DNA of 64,000 nucleotides, taken from Hybos culiciformis. Lineage: Eukaryota; Arthropoda; Insecta; Diptera; Hybotidae. Shown here piece by piece: positions 1 through 13,460 of this stretch. The DNA lies in contig CAXFZM010000195.1 of the NCBI GenBank assembly GCA_964007475.1, positions 32,001 through 96,000 on the forward strand, given 5' to 3'. The notes under the pieces were generated by a model. It had not been told where the DNA came from, did no database searches, and saw only the letters and a program-made list of their open reading frames with translations. Each line of letters starts with the position of its first letter. The stretch's first letter is position 1. A program made the translations under genes and the position numbers.

Positions 1-189
1 CGGAGAACCTCCGTTTTTGGCTTAAATTAAAGGTCTACAAATTACGCTTCTTTCTGTGCAATTTTTATGAAAATCGGTTTTCTAGATCCGGAGAAATAAA
101 CGATAAGGTGAGCAAACCCCCTAACTTTAACACATAAAATGTTGACTTTGGGCTGGTTTTTTGTTCATTACTCCGGCTCCAGACTTCGG

Positions 190-2600
190 CGGACCTCCGT
201 TTTTGGCTTAAATTAAAGGTCTAGAAATTACGCTTCTTTCTGTGCAATATTTATGAAAATCGGTTTTCTAGATCCGGAGAAATAAACGATAAGGTGAGCA
301 AACCCCCTAACTGTAACACATAAAATGTTGACTTTGGGCTGGTTTTTTGTTCATTACTCCGGCTCTAGACCTCGGAGAACCTCCGTTTTTGTCTTAAATT
401 AAAGGTCTAGAAATTACGCTTCTTTCTGTGCAATTTTTATGAAAATCGGTTTTCTAGATCCGGAGAAATAAACGATAAGGTGAGCAAACCCCCTAACTTT
501 AACACATAAAATGTTGACTTTGGGCTGGTTTTTTGTTCATTACTCCGGCTCCAGACCTCGGAGAACCTCCGTTTTTGGCTTAAATTAAAGGTCTAGAAAT
601 TACGCTTCTTTCTGTGTAATTTTTATGTAAATCGGTTTTCTAGATCCGGAGAAATAAACGATAAGGTGAGCAAACCCCCTAACTTTAACACATAAAATGT
701 TGACTTTGGGTTGGTTTTTTGTTCATTACTCCGGCTCCAGACTTCGGCGGACCTCCGTTTTTGGCTTAAATTAAAGGTCTAGAAATTACGCTTCTTTCTG
801 TGCAATTTTTATGAAAATCGGTTTTCTAGATCCGGAGAAATAAACGATAAGGTGAGCAAACCCCCTAACTTTAACACATAAAATGTTGACTTTGGGCTGG
901 TTTTTTGTTCATTAGTCGGGCTCCAGACCTCGGAGAACCTCCGTTTTTGGCTTAAATTAAAGGTCTAGAAATTACGCTTCTTTCTGTGCAATTTTTATGA
1001 AAATCGGTTTTCTAGATCCGGAGAAATAAACGATAAGGTGAGCAAACCCCCTAACTTTAACACATAAAATGTTGACTTTGGGCTGGTTTTTTGTTCATTA
1101 CTCCGGCTCCAGACTTCGGCGGACCTCCGTTTTTGGCTTCAATTAAAGGTCTAGAAATTACGCTTCTTTCTGTGCAATTTTTATGAAAATCGGTTTTCTA
1201 GATCCGGAGAAGTAAACGATAAGGTGAGCAAACCCCTTAACTTTAACACATAAAATGTTGACTTTGGGCTGGTTTTTTGTTCATTACTCCGGCTCCAGAC
1301 TTCGGCGGACCTCCGTTTTTGGCTTAAATTAAAGGTCTAGAAATTACGCTTCTTTCTGTGCAATTTTTATGAAAATCGGTTTTCTAGATCCGGAGAAATA
1401 AACGATAAGGTGAGCAAACCCCCTAACTTTAACACATAAAATGTTGACTTTGGGCTGGTTTTTTGTTCATTACTCCGGCTCCAGACTTCGGCGGACCTCC
1501 GTTTTTGGCTTAAATTAAAGGTCTAGAAATTACGCTTCTTTCTGTGCAATATTTATGAAAATCGGTTTTCTAGATCCGGAGAAATAAACGATAAGGTGAG
1601 CAAACCCCCTAACTGTAACACATAAAATGTTGACTTTGGGCTGGTTTTTTGTTCATTACTCCGGCTCTAGACCTCGGAGAACCTCCGTTTTTGTCTTAAA
1701 TTAAAGGTCTAGAAATTACGCTTCTTTCTGTGCAATTTTTATGAAAATCGGTTTTCTAGATCCGGAGAAATAAACGATAAGGTGAGCAAACCCCCTAACT
1801 TTAACACATAAAATGTTGACTTTGGGCTGGTTTTTTGTTCATTACTCCGGCTCCAGACCTCGGAGAACCTCCGTTTTTGGCTTAAATTAAAGGTCTAGAA
1901 ATTACGCTTCTTTCTGTGTAATTTTTATGTAAATCGGTTTTCTAGATCCGGAGAAATAAACGATAAGGTGAGCAAACCCCCTAACTTTAACACATAAAAT
2001 GTTGACTTTGGGTTGGTTTTTTGTTCATTACTCCGGCTCCAGACTTCGGCGGACCTCCGTTTTTGGCTTAAATTAAAGGTCTAGAAATTACGCTTCTTTC
2101 TGTGCAATTTTTATGAAAATCGGTTTTCTAGATCCCCAGAAATAAACGATAAGGTGAGCAAACCCCCTAACTTTAACACATAAAATGTTGACTTTGGGCT
2201 GGTTTTTTGTTCATTAGTCGGGCTCCAGACCTCGGAGAACCTCCGTTTTTGGCTTAAATTAAAGGTCTAGAAATTACGCTTCTTTCTGTGCAATTTTTAT
2301 GAAAATCGGTTTTCTAGATCCGGAGAAATAAACGATAAGGTGAGCAAACCCCCTAACTTTAACACATAAAATGTTGACTTTGGGCTGGTTTTTTGTTCAT
2401 TACTCCGGCTCCAGACTTCGGCGGACCTCCGTTTTTGGCTTCAATTAAAGGTCTAGAAATTACGCTTCTTTCTGTGCAATTTTTATGAAAATCGGTTTTC
2501 TAGATCCGGAGAAGTAAACGATAAGGTGAGCAAACCCCTTAACTTTAACACATAAAATGTTGACTTTGGGCTGGTTTTTTGTTCATTACTCCGGCTCCAG
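190..2600. repeat. 7-monomer higher-order repeat, two copies (1,302-bp period)
   Basis: Linked diagnostic variants recur 1,302 bp (7 x 186) apart: GCAATATTTATG near 243 and 1,545, CATTAGTCGGG near 911 and 2,213, GGCTTCAATT near 1,136 and 2,438, and CCCCTTAAC near 1,234 and 2,536. This shows a seven-monomer block duplicated in tandem rather than independent monomer drift. Confidence 0.85.
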
Positions 2601-3959
2601 ACTTCGGCGGACCTCCGTTTTTGGCTTAAATTAAAGGTCTAGAAATTACGCTTCTTTCTGTGCAATTTTTATGAAAATCGGTTTTCTAGATCCGGAGAAA
2701 TAAACGATAAGGTGAGCAAACCCCCTAACTGTAACACATAAAATGTTGACTTTGGGCTGGTTTTTTGTTCATTACTCCGGCTCTAGACCTCGGAGAACCT
2801 CCGTTTTTGTCTTAAATTAAAGGTCTAGAAATTACGCTTCTTTCTGTGCAATTTTTATGAAAATCGGTTTTCTAGATCCGGAGAAATAAACGATAAGGTG
2901 AACAAACCCCCTAACTTTAACACATAAAATGTTGACTTTGGGCTGGTTTTTGTTCATTACTCCGGCTCCAGACCTCGGAGAACCTCCGTTTTTGGCTTAA
3001 ATTAAAGGTCTAAAAATTACGCTTCTTTCTGTGCAATTTTTATGAAAATCGGTTTTCTAGATCCGGAGAAATAAACGATAAGGTGAGCTAACCCCCTAAC
3101 TTTAACACATAAAATGTTGACTTTGGGCTGGTTTTTTGTTCATTACTCCGGCTCCAGACCTCGGAGAACCTCCGTTTTTGGCTTAAATTAAAGGTCTAGA
3201 AATTACGCTTCTTTCTGTGTAATTTTTATGTAAATCGGTTTTCTAGATCCGGAGAAATAAACGATAAGGTGAGCAAACCCCCTAACTTTAACACATAAAA
3301 TGTTGACTTTGGGTTGGTTTTTTGTTCATTACTCCGGCTCCAGACTTCGGCGGACCTCCGTTTTTGGCTTAAATTAAAGGTCTAGAAATTACGCTTCTTT
3401 CTGTGCAATTTTTATGAAAATCGGTTTTCTAGATCCGGAGAAATAAACGATAAGGTGAGCAAACCCCCTAACTTTAACACATAAAATGTTGACTTTGGGC
3501 TGGTTTTTTGTTCATTACTCCGGCTCCAGACCTCGGAGAACCTCCGTTTTTGGCTTAAATTAAAGGTCTAGAAATTACGCTTCTTTCTGTGCAATTTTTA
3601 TGAAAATCAGTTTTCTAGATCCGGAGAAATAAACGATAAGGTGAAAACCCCCTAACTTTAACACATAAAATGTTGACTTTGGGCTGGTTTTTTGTTCATT
3701 ACTCCGGCTCCAGACTTCGGCGGACCTCCGTTTTTGGCTTAAATGAAAGGTCTAGAAATTACGCTTCTTTCTGTGCAATTTTTATGAAAATCGGTTTTCT
3801 AGATCCGGAGAAATAAACGATAAGGTGAGCAAACCCCCTAACTTTAACACATAAAATGTTGACTTTGGGCTGGTTTTTTGTTCATTACTCCGGCTCCAGA
3901 CTTCGGCGGACCTCCGTTTTTGGCTTCAATTAAAGGTCTAGAAATTACGCTTCTTTCTG

Positions 3960-6900
3960 TGCAATTTTTATGAAAATCGGTTTTCTAGATCCGGAGAAGT
4001 AAACGATAAGGTGAGCAAACCCCTTAACTTTAACACATAAAATGTTGACTTTGGGCTGGTTTTTTGTTCATTACTCCGGCTCCAGACTTCGGCGGACCTC
4101 CGTTTTTGGCTTAAATTAAAGGTCTAGAAATTACGCTTCTTTCTGTGCAATTTTTATGAAAATCGGTTTTCTAGATCCGGAGAAATAAACGATAAGGTGA
4201 GCAAACCCCCTAACTTTAACACATAAAATGTTGACTTTGGGCTGGTTTTTTGTTCATTACTCCGGCTCCAGACTTCGGCGGACCTCCGTTTTTGGCTTAA
4301 ATGAAAGGTCTAGAAATTACGCTTCTTTCTATGCAATTTTAATGAAAATCGGTTTTCTAGATCCGGAGAAATAAACGATAAGGTGAGCAAACCCCCTAGC
4401 TTTAACACATAAAATGTTGACTTTGGACTGGTTTTTTGTTCATTACTCCGGCTCTAGACCTCGGAGAACCTCCGTTTTTGGCTTAAATTAAAGGTCTAGA
4501 AATTACGCTTCTTTCTGTGCAATTTTTATGAAAATCGGTTTTCTAGATCCGGAGAAATAAACGATAAGGTGAGCAAACCCCCTAACTTTAACACATAAAA
4601 TGTTGACTTTGGGCTGGTTTTTTGTTCATTACTCCGGCTCCAGACTTCGGCGGACCTCCGTTTTTGGCTTAAATGAAAGGTCTAGAAATTACGCTTCTTT
4701 CTATGCAATTTTAATGAAAATCGGTTTTCTAGATCCGGAGAAATAAACGATAAGGTGAGCAAACCCCCTAACTTTAACACATAAAATGTTGACTTTGGGC
4801 TGGTTTTTTGTTCATTACTCCGGCTCCAGACTTCGGCGGACCTCCTTTTTTGGCTTAAACTAAAGGTCTAGAAATTACGCTTCTTTCTGTGCAATTTTTA
4901 TGAAAATCGGTTTTCTAGATCCGGAGAAGTAAACGATAAGGTGAGCAAACCCCTTAACTTTAACACATAAAATGTTGACTTTGGGCTGGTTTTTTGTTCA
5001 TTACTCCGGCTCCAGACCTCGGAGAACCTCCGTTTTTGGCTTAAATTAAAGGTCTAGAAATTACGCTTCTTTCTGTGCAATTTTTATGAAAATCAGTTTT
5101 CTAGATCCGGAGAAATAAACGATAAGGTGAGCAAACCCCCTAACTTTAACACATAAAATGTTGACTTTGGGCTGGTTTTTTGTTCATTACTCCGGCTCCA
5201 GACTTCGGCGGACCTCCGTTTTTGGCTTAAATGAAAGGTCTAGAAATTACGCTTCTTTCTATGCAATTTTAATGAAAATCGGTTTTCTAGATCCGGAGAA
5301 ATAAACGATAAGGTGAGCAAACCCCCTAACTTTAACACATAAAATGTTGACTTTGGGCTGGTTTTTTGTTCATTACTCGGTCTCCAGACCTCGGAGAACC
5401 TCCGTTTTTGGCTTAAATTAAAGGTCTACAAATTATGCTTCTTTCTGTGCAATTTTTATGAAAATCGGTTTTCTAGATCCGGATAAATAAACGATAAGGT
5501 GAGCAAACCCCCTAACTTTAACACATAAAATGTTGACTTTGGGCTGGTTTTTTGTTCATTACTCCGGCTCCAGACTTCGGCGGACCTCCGTTTTTGGCTT
5601 AAATTAAAGGTCTAGAAATTACGCTTCTTTCTGTGCAATTTTTATGAAAATCGGTTTTCTAGATCCGGAGAAATAAACGATAAGGTGAGCAAACCCCCTA
5701 ACTGTAACACATAAAATGTTGACTTTGGGCTGGTTTTTTGTTCATTACTCCGGCTCCAGACTTCGGCGGACCTCCGTTTTTGGCTTAAATGAAAGGTCTA
5801 GAAATTACGCTTCTTTCTGTGCAATTTTTATGAAAATCGGTTTTCTAGATCCGGAGAAGTAAACGATAAGGTGAGCAAACCCCTTAACTTTAACACATAA
5901 AATGTTGACTTTGGGCTGGTTTTTTGTTCATTACTCCGGCTCCAGACTTCGGCGGACCTCCGTTTTTGGCTTAAATTAAAGGTCTAGAAATTACGCTTCT
6001 TTCTGTGCAATTTTTATGAAAATCGGTTTTCTAGATCCGGAGAAATAAACGATAAGGTGAGCAAACCCCCTAACTTTAACACATAAAATGTTGACTTTGG
6101 GCTGGTTTTTTGTTCATTACTCCGGCTCCAGACTTCGGCGGACCTCCGTTTTTGGCTTAAATGAAAGGTCTAGAAATTACGCTTCTTTCTATGCAATTTT
6201 AATGAAAATCGGTTTTCTAGATCCGGAGAAATAAACGATAAGGTGAGCAAACCCCCTAGCTTTAACACATAAAATGTTGACTTTGGACTGGTTTTTTGTT
6301 CATTACTCCGGCTCTAGACCTCGGAGAACCTCCGTTTTTGGCTTAAATTAAAGGTGTAGAAATTACGCTTCTTTCTGTGCAATTTTTATGAAAATCGGTT
6401 TTCTAGATCCGGAGAAATAAACGATAAGGTGAGCAAACCCCCTAACTTTAACACATAAAATGTTGACTTTGGGCTGGTTTTTTGTTCATTACTCCGGCTC
6501 CAGACTTCGGCGGACCTCCGTTTTTGGCTTAAATGAAAGGTCTAGAAATTACGCTTCTTTCTATGCAATTTTAATGAAAATCGGTTTTCTAGATCCGGAG
6601 AAATAAACGATAAGGTGAGCAAACCCCCTAACTTTAACACATAAAATGTTGACTTTGGGCTGGTTTTTTGTTCATTACTCCGGCTCCAGACTTCGGCGGA
6701 CCTCCTTTTTTGGCTTAAACTAAAGGTCTAGAAATTACGCTTCTTTCTGTGCAATTTTTATGAAAATCGGTTTTCTAGATCCGGAGAAGTAAACGATAAG
6801 GTGAGCAAACCCCTTAACTTTAACACATAAAATGTTGACTTTGGGCTGGTTTTTTGTTCATTACTCCGGCTCCAGACCTCGGAGAACCTCCGTTTTTGGC

Positions 6901-7590
6901 TTAAATTAAAGGTCTAGAAATTACGCTTCTTTCTGTGCAATTTTTATGAAAATCAGTTTTCTAGATCCGGAGAAATAAACGATAAGGTGAGCAAACCCCC
7001 TAACTTTAACACATAAAATGTTGACTTTGGGCTGGTTTTTTGTTCATTACTCCGGCTCCAGACTTCGGCGGACCTCCGTTTTTGGCTTAAATGAAAGGTC
7101 TAGAAATTACGTTTCTTTCTATGCAATTTTAATGAAAATCGGTTTTCTAGATCCGGAGAAATAAACGATAAGGTGAGCAAACCCCCTAACTTTAACACAT
7201 AAAATGTTGACTTTGGGCTGGTTTTTTGTTCATTTCTCGGGCTCCAGACCTCGGAGAACCTCCGTTTTTGGCTTAAATTAAAGGTCTACAAATTACGCTT
7301 CTTTCTGTGCAATTTTTATGAAAATCGGTTTTCTAGATCCGGAGAAATAAACGATAAGGTGAGCAAACCCCCTAACTTTAACACATAAAATGTTGACTTT
7401 GGGCTGGTTTTTTGTTCATTACTCCGGCTCCAGACTTCGGCGGACCTCCGTTTTTGGCTTAAATTAAAGGTCTAGAAATTACGCTTCTTTCTGTGCAATT
7501 TTTATGAAAATCGGTTTTCTAGATCCGGAGAAATAAACGATAAGGTGAGCAAACCCCCTAACTGTAACACATAAAATGTTGACTTTGGGC
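3960..7590. repeat. 10-monomer higher-order repeat, two copies (about 1,860-bp period)
   Basis: Variant strings in about 3,960-5,730 recur in about 5,820-7,590: CCCCTAGCTTT near 4,396 and 6,256, CCTCCTTTTTTGGC near 4,840 and 6,700, AAATCAGTTTT near 5,090 and 6,950, and CTACAAATTA near 5,427 and 7,287. The offset is 10 monomers. Confidence 0.8.
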
Positions 7591-9949
7591 TGGTTTTTTG
7601 TTCATTACTCCGGCTCTAGACCTCGGAGAACCTCCGTTTTTGTCTTAAATTAAAGGTCTAGAAATTACGCTTCTTTCTGTGCAATTTTTATGAAAATCGG
7701 TTTTCTAGATCCGGAGAAATAAACGATAAGGTGAGCAAACCCCCTAACTTTAACACATAAAATGTTGACTTTGGGCTGGTTTTTTGTTCATTACTCCGGC
7801 TCCAGACCTCGGAGAACCTCCGTTTTTGGCTTAAATTAAAGGTCTAGAAATTACGCTTCTTTCTGTGCAATTTTTATGAAAATCGGTTTTCTAGATCCGG
7901 AGAAATAAACGATAAGGTGAGCAAACCCCCTAACTTTAACACATAAAATGTTGACTTTGGGCTGGTTTTTTGTTCATTACTCCGGCTCCAGACCTCGGAG
8001 AACCTCCGTTTTTGGCTTAAATTAAAGGTCTAGAAATTACGCTTCTTTCTGTGTAATTTTTATGTAAATCGGTTTTCTAGATCCGGAGAAATAAACGATA
8101 AGGTGAGCAAACCCCCTAACTTTAACACATAAAATGTTGACTTTGGGTTGGTTTTTTGTTCATTACTCCGGCTCCAGACTTCGGCGGACCTCCGTTTTTG
8201 GCTTAAATTAAAGGTCTAGAAATTACGCTTCTTTCTGTGCAATTTTTATGAAAATCGGTTTTCTAGATCCGGAGAAATAAACGATAAGGTGAGCAAACCC
8301 CCTAACTTTAACACATAAAATGTTGACTTTGGGCTGGCTTTTTGTTCATTAGTCGGGCTCCAGACCTCGGAGAACCTCCGTTTTTGGCTTAAATTAAAGG
8401 TCTAGAAATTACGCTTCTTTCTGTGCAATTTTTATGTAAATCGGTTTTCTAGATCCGGAGAAATAAACGATAAGGTGAGCAAACCCCCTAACTTTAACAC
8501 ATAAAATGTTGACTTTGGGCTGGTTTTTTGTTCATTACTCCGGCTCCAGACCTCGGAGAACCTCCGTTTTTGGCTTAAATTAAAGGTCTAGAAATTACGC
8601 TTCTTTCTGTGTAATTTTTATGTAAATCGGTTTTCTAGATCCGGAGAAATAAACGATAAGGTGAGCAAACCCCCTAACTTTAACACATAAAATGTTGACT
8701 TTGGGTTGGTTTTTTGTTCATTACTCCGGCTCCAGACTTCGGCGGACCTCCGTTTTTGGCTTAAATTAAAGGTCTAGAAATTACGCTTCTTTCTGTGCAA
8801 TTTTTATGAAAATCGGTTTTCTAGATCCGGAGAAATAAACGATAAGGTGAGCAAACCCCCTAACTTTAACACATAAAATGTTGACTTTGGGCTGGTTTTT
8901 TGTTCATTACTCCGGCTCCAGACCTCGGAGAACCTCCGTTTTTGGCTTAAATTAAAGGTCTAGAAATTACGCTTCTTTCTGTGCAATTTTTATGAAAATC
9001 GGTTTTCTAGATCCGGAGAAATAAACGATAAGGTGAGCAAACCCCCTAACTTTAACACATAAAATGTTGACTTTGGGCTGGTTTTTTGTTCATTACTCCG
9101 GCTCCAGACCTCGGAGAACCTCCGTTTTTGGCTTAAATTAAAGGTCTAGAAATTACGCTTCTTTCTGTGTAATTTTTATGTAAATCGGTTTTCTAGATCC
9201 GGAGAAGTAAACGATAAGGTGAGCAAACCCCTTAACTTTAACACATAAAATGTTGACTTTGGGCTGGTTTTTTGTTCATTACTCCGGCTCCAGACTTCGG
9301 CGGACCTCCGTTTTTGGCTTAAATTAAAGGTCTAGAAATTACGCTTCTTTCTGTGCAATTTTTATGAAAATCGGTTTTCTAGATCCGGAGAAATAAACGA
9401 TAAGGTGAGCAAACCCCCTAACTGTAACACATAAAATGTTGACTTTGGGCTGGTTTTTTGTTCATTACTCCGGCTCTAGACCTCGGAGAACCTCCGTTTT
9501 TGTCTTAAATTAAAGGTCTAGAAATTACGCTTCTTTCTGTGCAATTTTTATGAAAATCGGTTTTCTAGATCCGGAGAAATAAACGATAAGGTGAACAAAC
9601 CCCCTAACTTTAACACATAAAATGTTGACTTTGGGCTGGTTTTTGTTCATTACTCCGGCTCCAGACCTCGGAGAACCTCCGTTTTTGGCTTAAATTAAAG
9701 GTCTAGAAATTACGCTTCTTTCTGTGCAATTTTTATGAAAATCGGTTTTCTAGATCCGGAGAAATAAACGATAAGGTGAGCTAACCCCCTAACTTTAACA
9801 CATAAAATGTTGACTTTGGGCTGGTTTTTTGTTCATTACTCCGGCTCCAGACCTCGGAGAACCTCCGGTTTTGGCTTAAATTAAAGGTCTAGAAATTACG
9901 CTTCTTTCTGTGTAATTTTTATGTAAATCGGTTTTCTAGATCCGGAGAA

Positions 9950-12900
9950 ATAAACGATAAGGTGAGCAAACCCCCTAACTTTAACACATAAAATGTTGAC
10001 TTTGGGTTGGTTTTTTGTTCATTACTCCGGCTCCAGACTTCGGCGGACCTCCGTTTTTGGCTTAAATTAAAGGTCTAGAAATTACGCTTCTTTCTGTGCA
10101 ATTTTTATGAAAATCGGTTTTCTAGATCCGGAGAAATAAACGATAAGGTGAGCAAACCCCCTAACTTTAACACATAAAATGTTGACTTTGGGCTGGTTTT
10201 TTGTTCATTACTCCGGCTCCAGACCTCGGAGAACCTCCGTTTTTGGCTTAAATTAAAGGTCTAGAAATTACGCTTCTTTCTGTGCAATTTTTATGAAAAT
10301 CAGTTTTCTAGATCCGGAGAAATAAACGATAAGGTGAGCAAACCCCCTAACTTTAACACATAAAATGTTGACTTTGGGCTGGTTTTTTGTTCATTACTCC
10401 GGCTCCAGACTTCGGCGGACCTCCGTTTTTGGCTTAAATGAAAGGTCTAGAAATTACGCTTCTTTCTGTGCAATTTTTATGAAAATCGGTTTTCTAGATC
10501 CGGAGAAATAAACGATAAGGTGAGCAAACCCCCTAACTTTAACACATAAAATGTTGACTTTGGGCTGGTTTTTTGTTCATTACTCCGGCTCCAGACTTCG
10601 GCGGACCTCCGTTTTTGGCTTCAATTAAAGGTCTAGAAATTACGCTTCTTTCTGTGCAATTTTTATGAAAATCGGTTTTCTAGATCCGGAGAAGTAAACG
10701 ATAAGGTGAGCAAACCCCTTAACTTTAGCACATAAAATGTTGACTTTGGGCTGGTTTTTTGTTCATTACTCCGGCTCCAGACTTCGGCGGACCTCCGTTT
10801 TTGGCTTAAATTAAAGGTCTAGAAATTACGCTTCTTTCTGTGCAATTTTTATGAAAATCGGTTTTCTAGATCCGGAGAAATAAACGATAAGGTGAGCAAA
10901 CCCCCTAACTTTAACACATAAAATGTTGACTTTGGGCTGGTTTTTTGTTCATTACTCCGGCTCCAGACTTCGGCGGACCTCCGTTTTTGGCTTAAATGAA
11001 AGGTCTAGAAATTACGCTTCTTTCTATGCAATTTTAATGAAAATCGGTTTTCTAGATCCGGAGAAATAAACGATAAGGTGAGCAAACCCCCCTAGCTTTA
11101 ACACATAAAATGTTGACTTTGGACTGGTTTTTTGTTCATTACTCCGGCTCTAGACCTCGGAGAACCTCCGTTTTTGGCTTAAATTAAAGGTCTAGAAATT
11201 ACGCTTCTTTCTGTGCAATTTTTATGAAAATCGGTTTTCTAGATCCGGAGAATAAACGATAAGGTGAGCAAACCCCCTAACTTTAACACATAAAATGTTG
11301 ACTTTGGGCTGGTTTTTTGTTCATTACTCCGGCTCCAGACTTCGGCGGACCTCCGTTTTTGGCTTAAATGAAAGGTCTAGAAATTACGCTTCTTTCTATG
11401 CAATTTTAATGAAAATCGGTTTTCTAGATCCGAGAAATAAACGATAAGGTGAGCAAACCCCCTAACTTTAACACATAAAATGTTGACTTTGGGCTGGTTT
11501 TTTGTTCATTACTCCGGCTCCAGACTTCGGCGGACCTCCTTTTTTGGCTTAAACTAAAGGTCTAGAAATTACGCTTCTTTCTGTGCAATTTTTATGAAAA
11601 TCGGTTTTCTAGATCCGGAGAAGTAAACGATAAGGTGAGCAAACCCCTTAACTTTAACACATAAAATGTTGACTTTGGGCTGGTTTTTTGTTCATTACTC
11701 CGGCTCCAGACCTCGGAGAACCTCCGTTTTTTGGCTTAAATTAAAGGTCTAGAAATTACGCTTCTTTCTGTGCAATTTTTATGAAAATCAGTTTTCTAGA
11801 TCCGGAGAAATAAACGATAAGGTGAGCAAACCCCCTAACTTTAACACATAAAATGTTGACTTTGGCTGGTTTTTTGTTCATTACTCCGGCTCCAGACTTC
11901 GGCGGACCTCCGTTTTTGGCTTAAATGAAAGGTCTAGAAATTACGCTTCTTTCTATGCAATTTTAATGAAAATCGGTTTTCTAGATCCGGAGAAATAAAC
12001 GATAAGGTGAGCAAACCCCCTAACTTTAACACATAAAATGTTGACTTTGGGCTGGTTTTTTGTTCATTACTCGGGCTCCAGACCTCGGAGAACCTCCGTT
12101 TTTGGCTTAAATTAAAGGTCTACAAATTACGCTTCTTTCTGTGCAATTTTTATGAAAATCGGTTTTCTAGATCCGGAGAAATAAACGATAAGGTGAGCAA
12201 ACCCCCTAACTGTAACACATAAAATGTTGACTTTGGGCTGGTTTTTTGTTCATTACTCCGGCTCTAGACCTCGGAGAACCTCCGTTTTTGTCTTAAATTA
12301 AAGGTCTAGAAATTACGCTTCTTTCTGTGCAATTTTTATGAAAATCGGTTTTCTAGATCCGGAGAAATAAACGATAAGGTGAACAAACCCCCTAACTTTA
12401 ACACATAAAATGTTGACTTTGGGCTGGTTTTTGTTCATTACTCCGGCTCCAGACCTCGGAGAACCTCCGTTTTTGGCTTAAATTAAAGGTCTAGAAATTA
12501 CGCTTCTTTCTGTGCAATTTTTATGAAAATCGGTTTTCTAGATCCGGAGAAATAAACGATAAGGTGAGCAAACCCCCTAACTTTAACACATAAAATGTTG
12601 ACTTTGGGCTGGTTTTTTGTTCATTACTCCGGCTCCAGACCTCGGAGAACCTCCGTTTTTGGCTTAAATTAAAGGTCTAGAAATTACGCTTCTTTCTGTG
12701 TAATTTTTATGTAAATCGGTTTTCTAGATCCGGAGAAATAAACGATAAGGTGAGCAAACCCCCTAACTTTAACACATAAAATGTTGACTTTGGGTTGGTT
12801 TTTTGTTCATTACTCCGGCTCCAGACTTCGGCGGACCTCCGTTTTTGGCTTAAATTAAAGGTCTAGAAATTACGCTTCTTTCTGTGCAATTTTTATGAAA

Positions 12901-13460
12901 ATCGGTTTTCTAGATCCGGAGAAATAAACGATAAGGTGAGCAAACCCCCTAACTTTAACACATAAAATGTTGACTTTGGGCTGGTTTTTTGTTCATTACT
13001 CCGGCTCCAGACCTCGGAGAACCTCCGTTTTTGGCTTAAATTAAAGGTCTAGAAATTACGCTTCTTTCTGTGCAATTTTTATGAAAATCGGTTTTCTAGA
13101 TCCGGAGAAATAAACGATAAGGTGAGCAAACCCCCTAACTTTAACACATAAAATGTTGACTTTGGGCTGGTTTTTTGTTCATTACTCGGGCTCCAGACCT
13201 CGGAGAACCTTCGTTTTTGGCTTAAATTAAAGGTCTAGAAATTACGCTTCTTTCTGTGCAATTTTTATGAAAATCGGTTTTCTAGATCCGGAGAAATAAA
13301 CGATAAGGTGAGCAAACCCCCTAACTTTAACACATAAAATGTTGACTTTGGGCTGGTTTTTTGTTCATTACTCCGGCTCCAGACCTCGGAGAACCTCCGT
13401 TTTTGGCTTAAATTAAAGGTCTAGAAATTACGCTTCTTTCTGTGCAATTTTTATGAAAAT
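9950..13460. repeat. Duplicated satellite block, copy 1 (partner about 19,620-23,130)
   Basis: About 3.5 kb of variant order is shared with a block roughly 9,670 bp downstream. Markers include ACTTTAGCACAT (10,725 and 20,395), CCCCTAGC (11,095 and 20,762), GGTGAACAAACC with a shortened T run (12,379 and 22,052) and CCTTCGTTTTT (13,208 and 22,868). Boundaries are approximate and were set where markers stop agreeing. Parts of 2.6-5.4 kb also match about 9.3-12.1 kb, so the duplications are nested. Confidence 0.75.

Noticed and set aside
181..205. CENP-B box-like string TTCGGCGGACCTCCG in the satellite
   Set aside because: The TTCG and central A spacing fit, but the required CGGG end is absent, so it does not meet the CENP-B box consensus.
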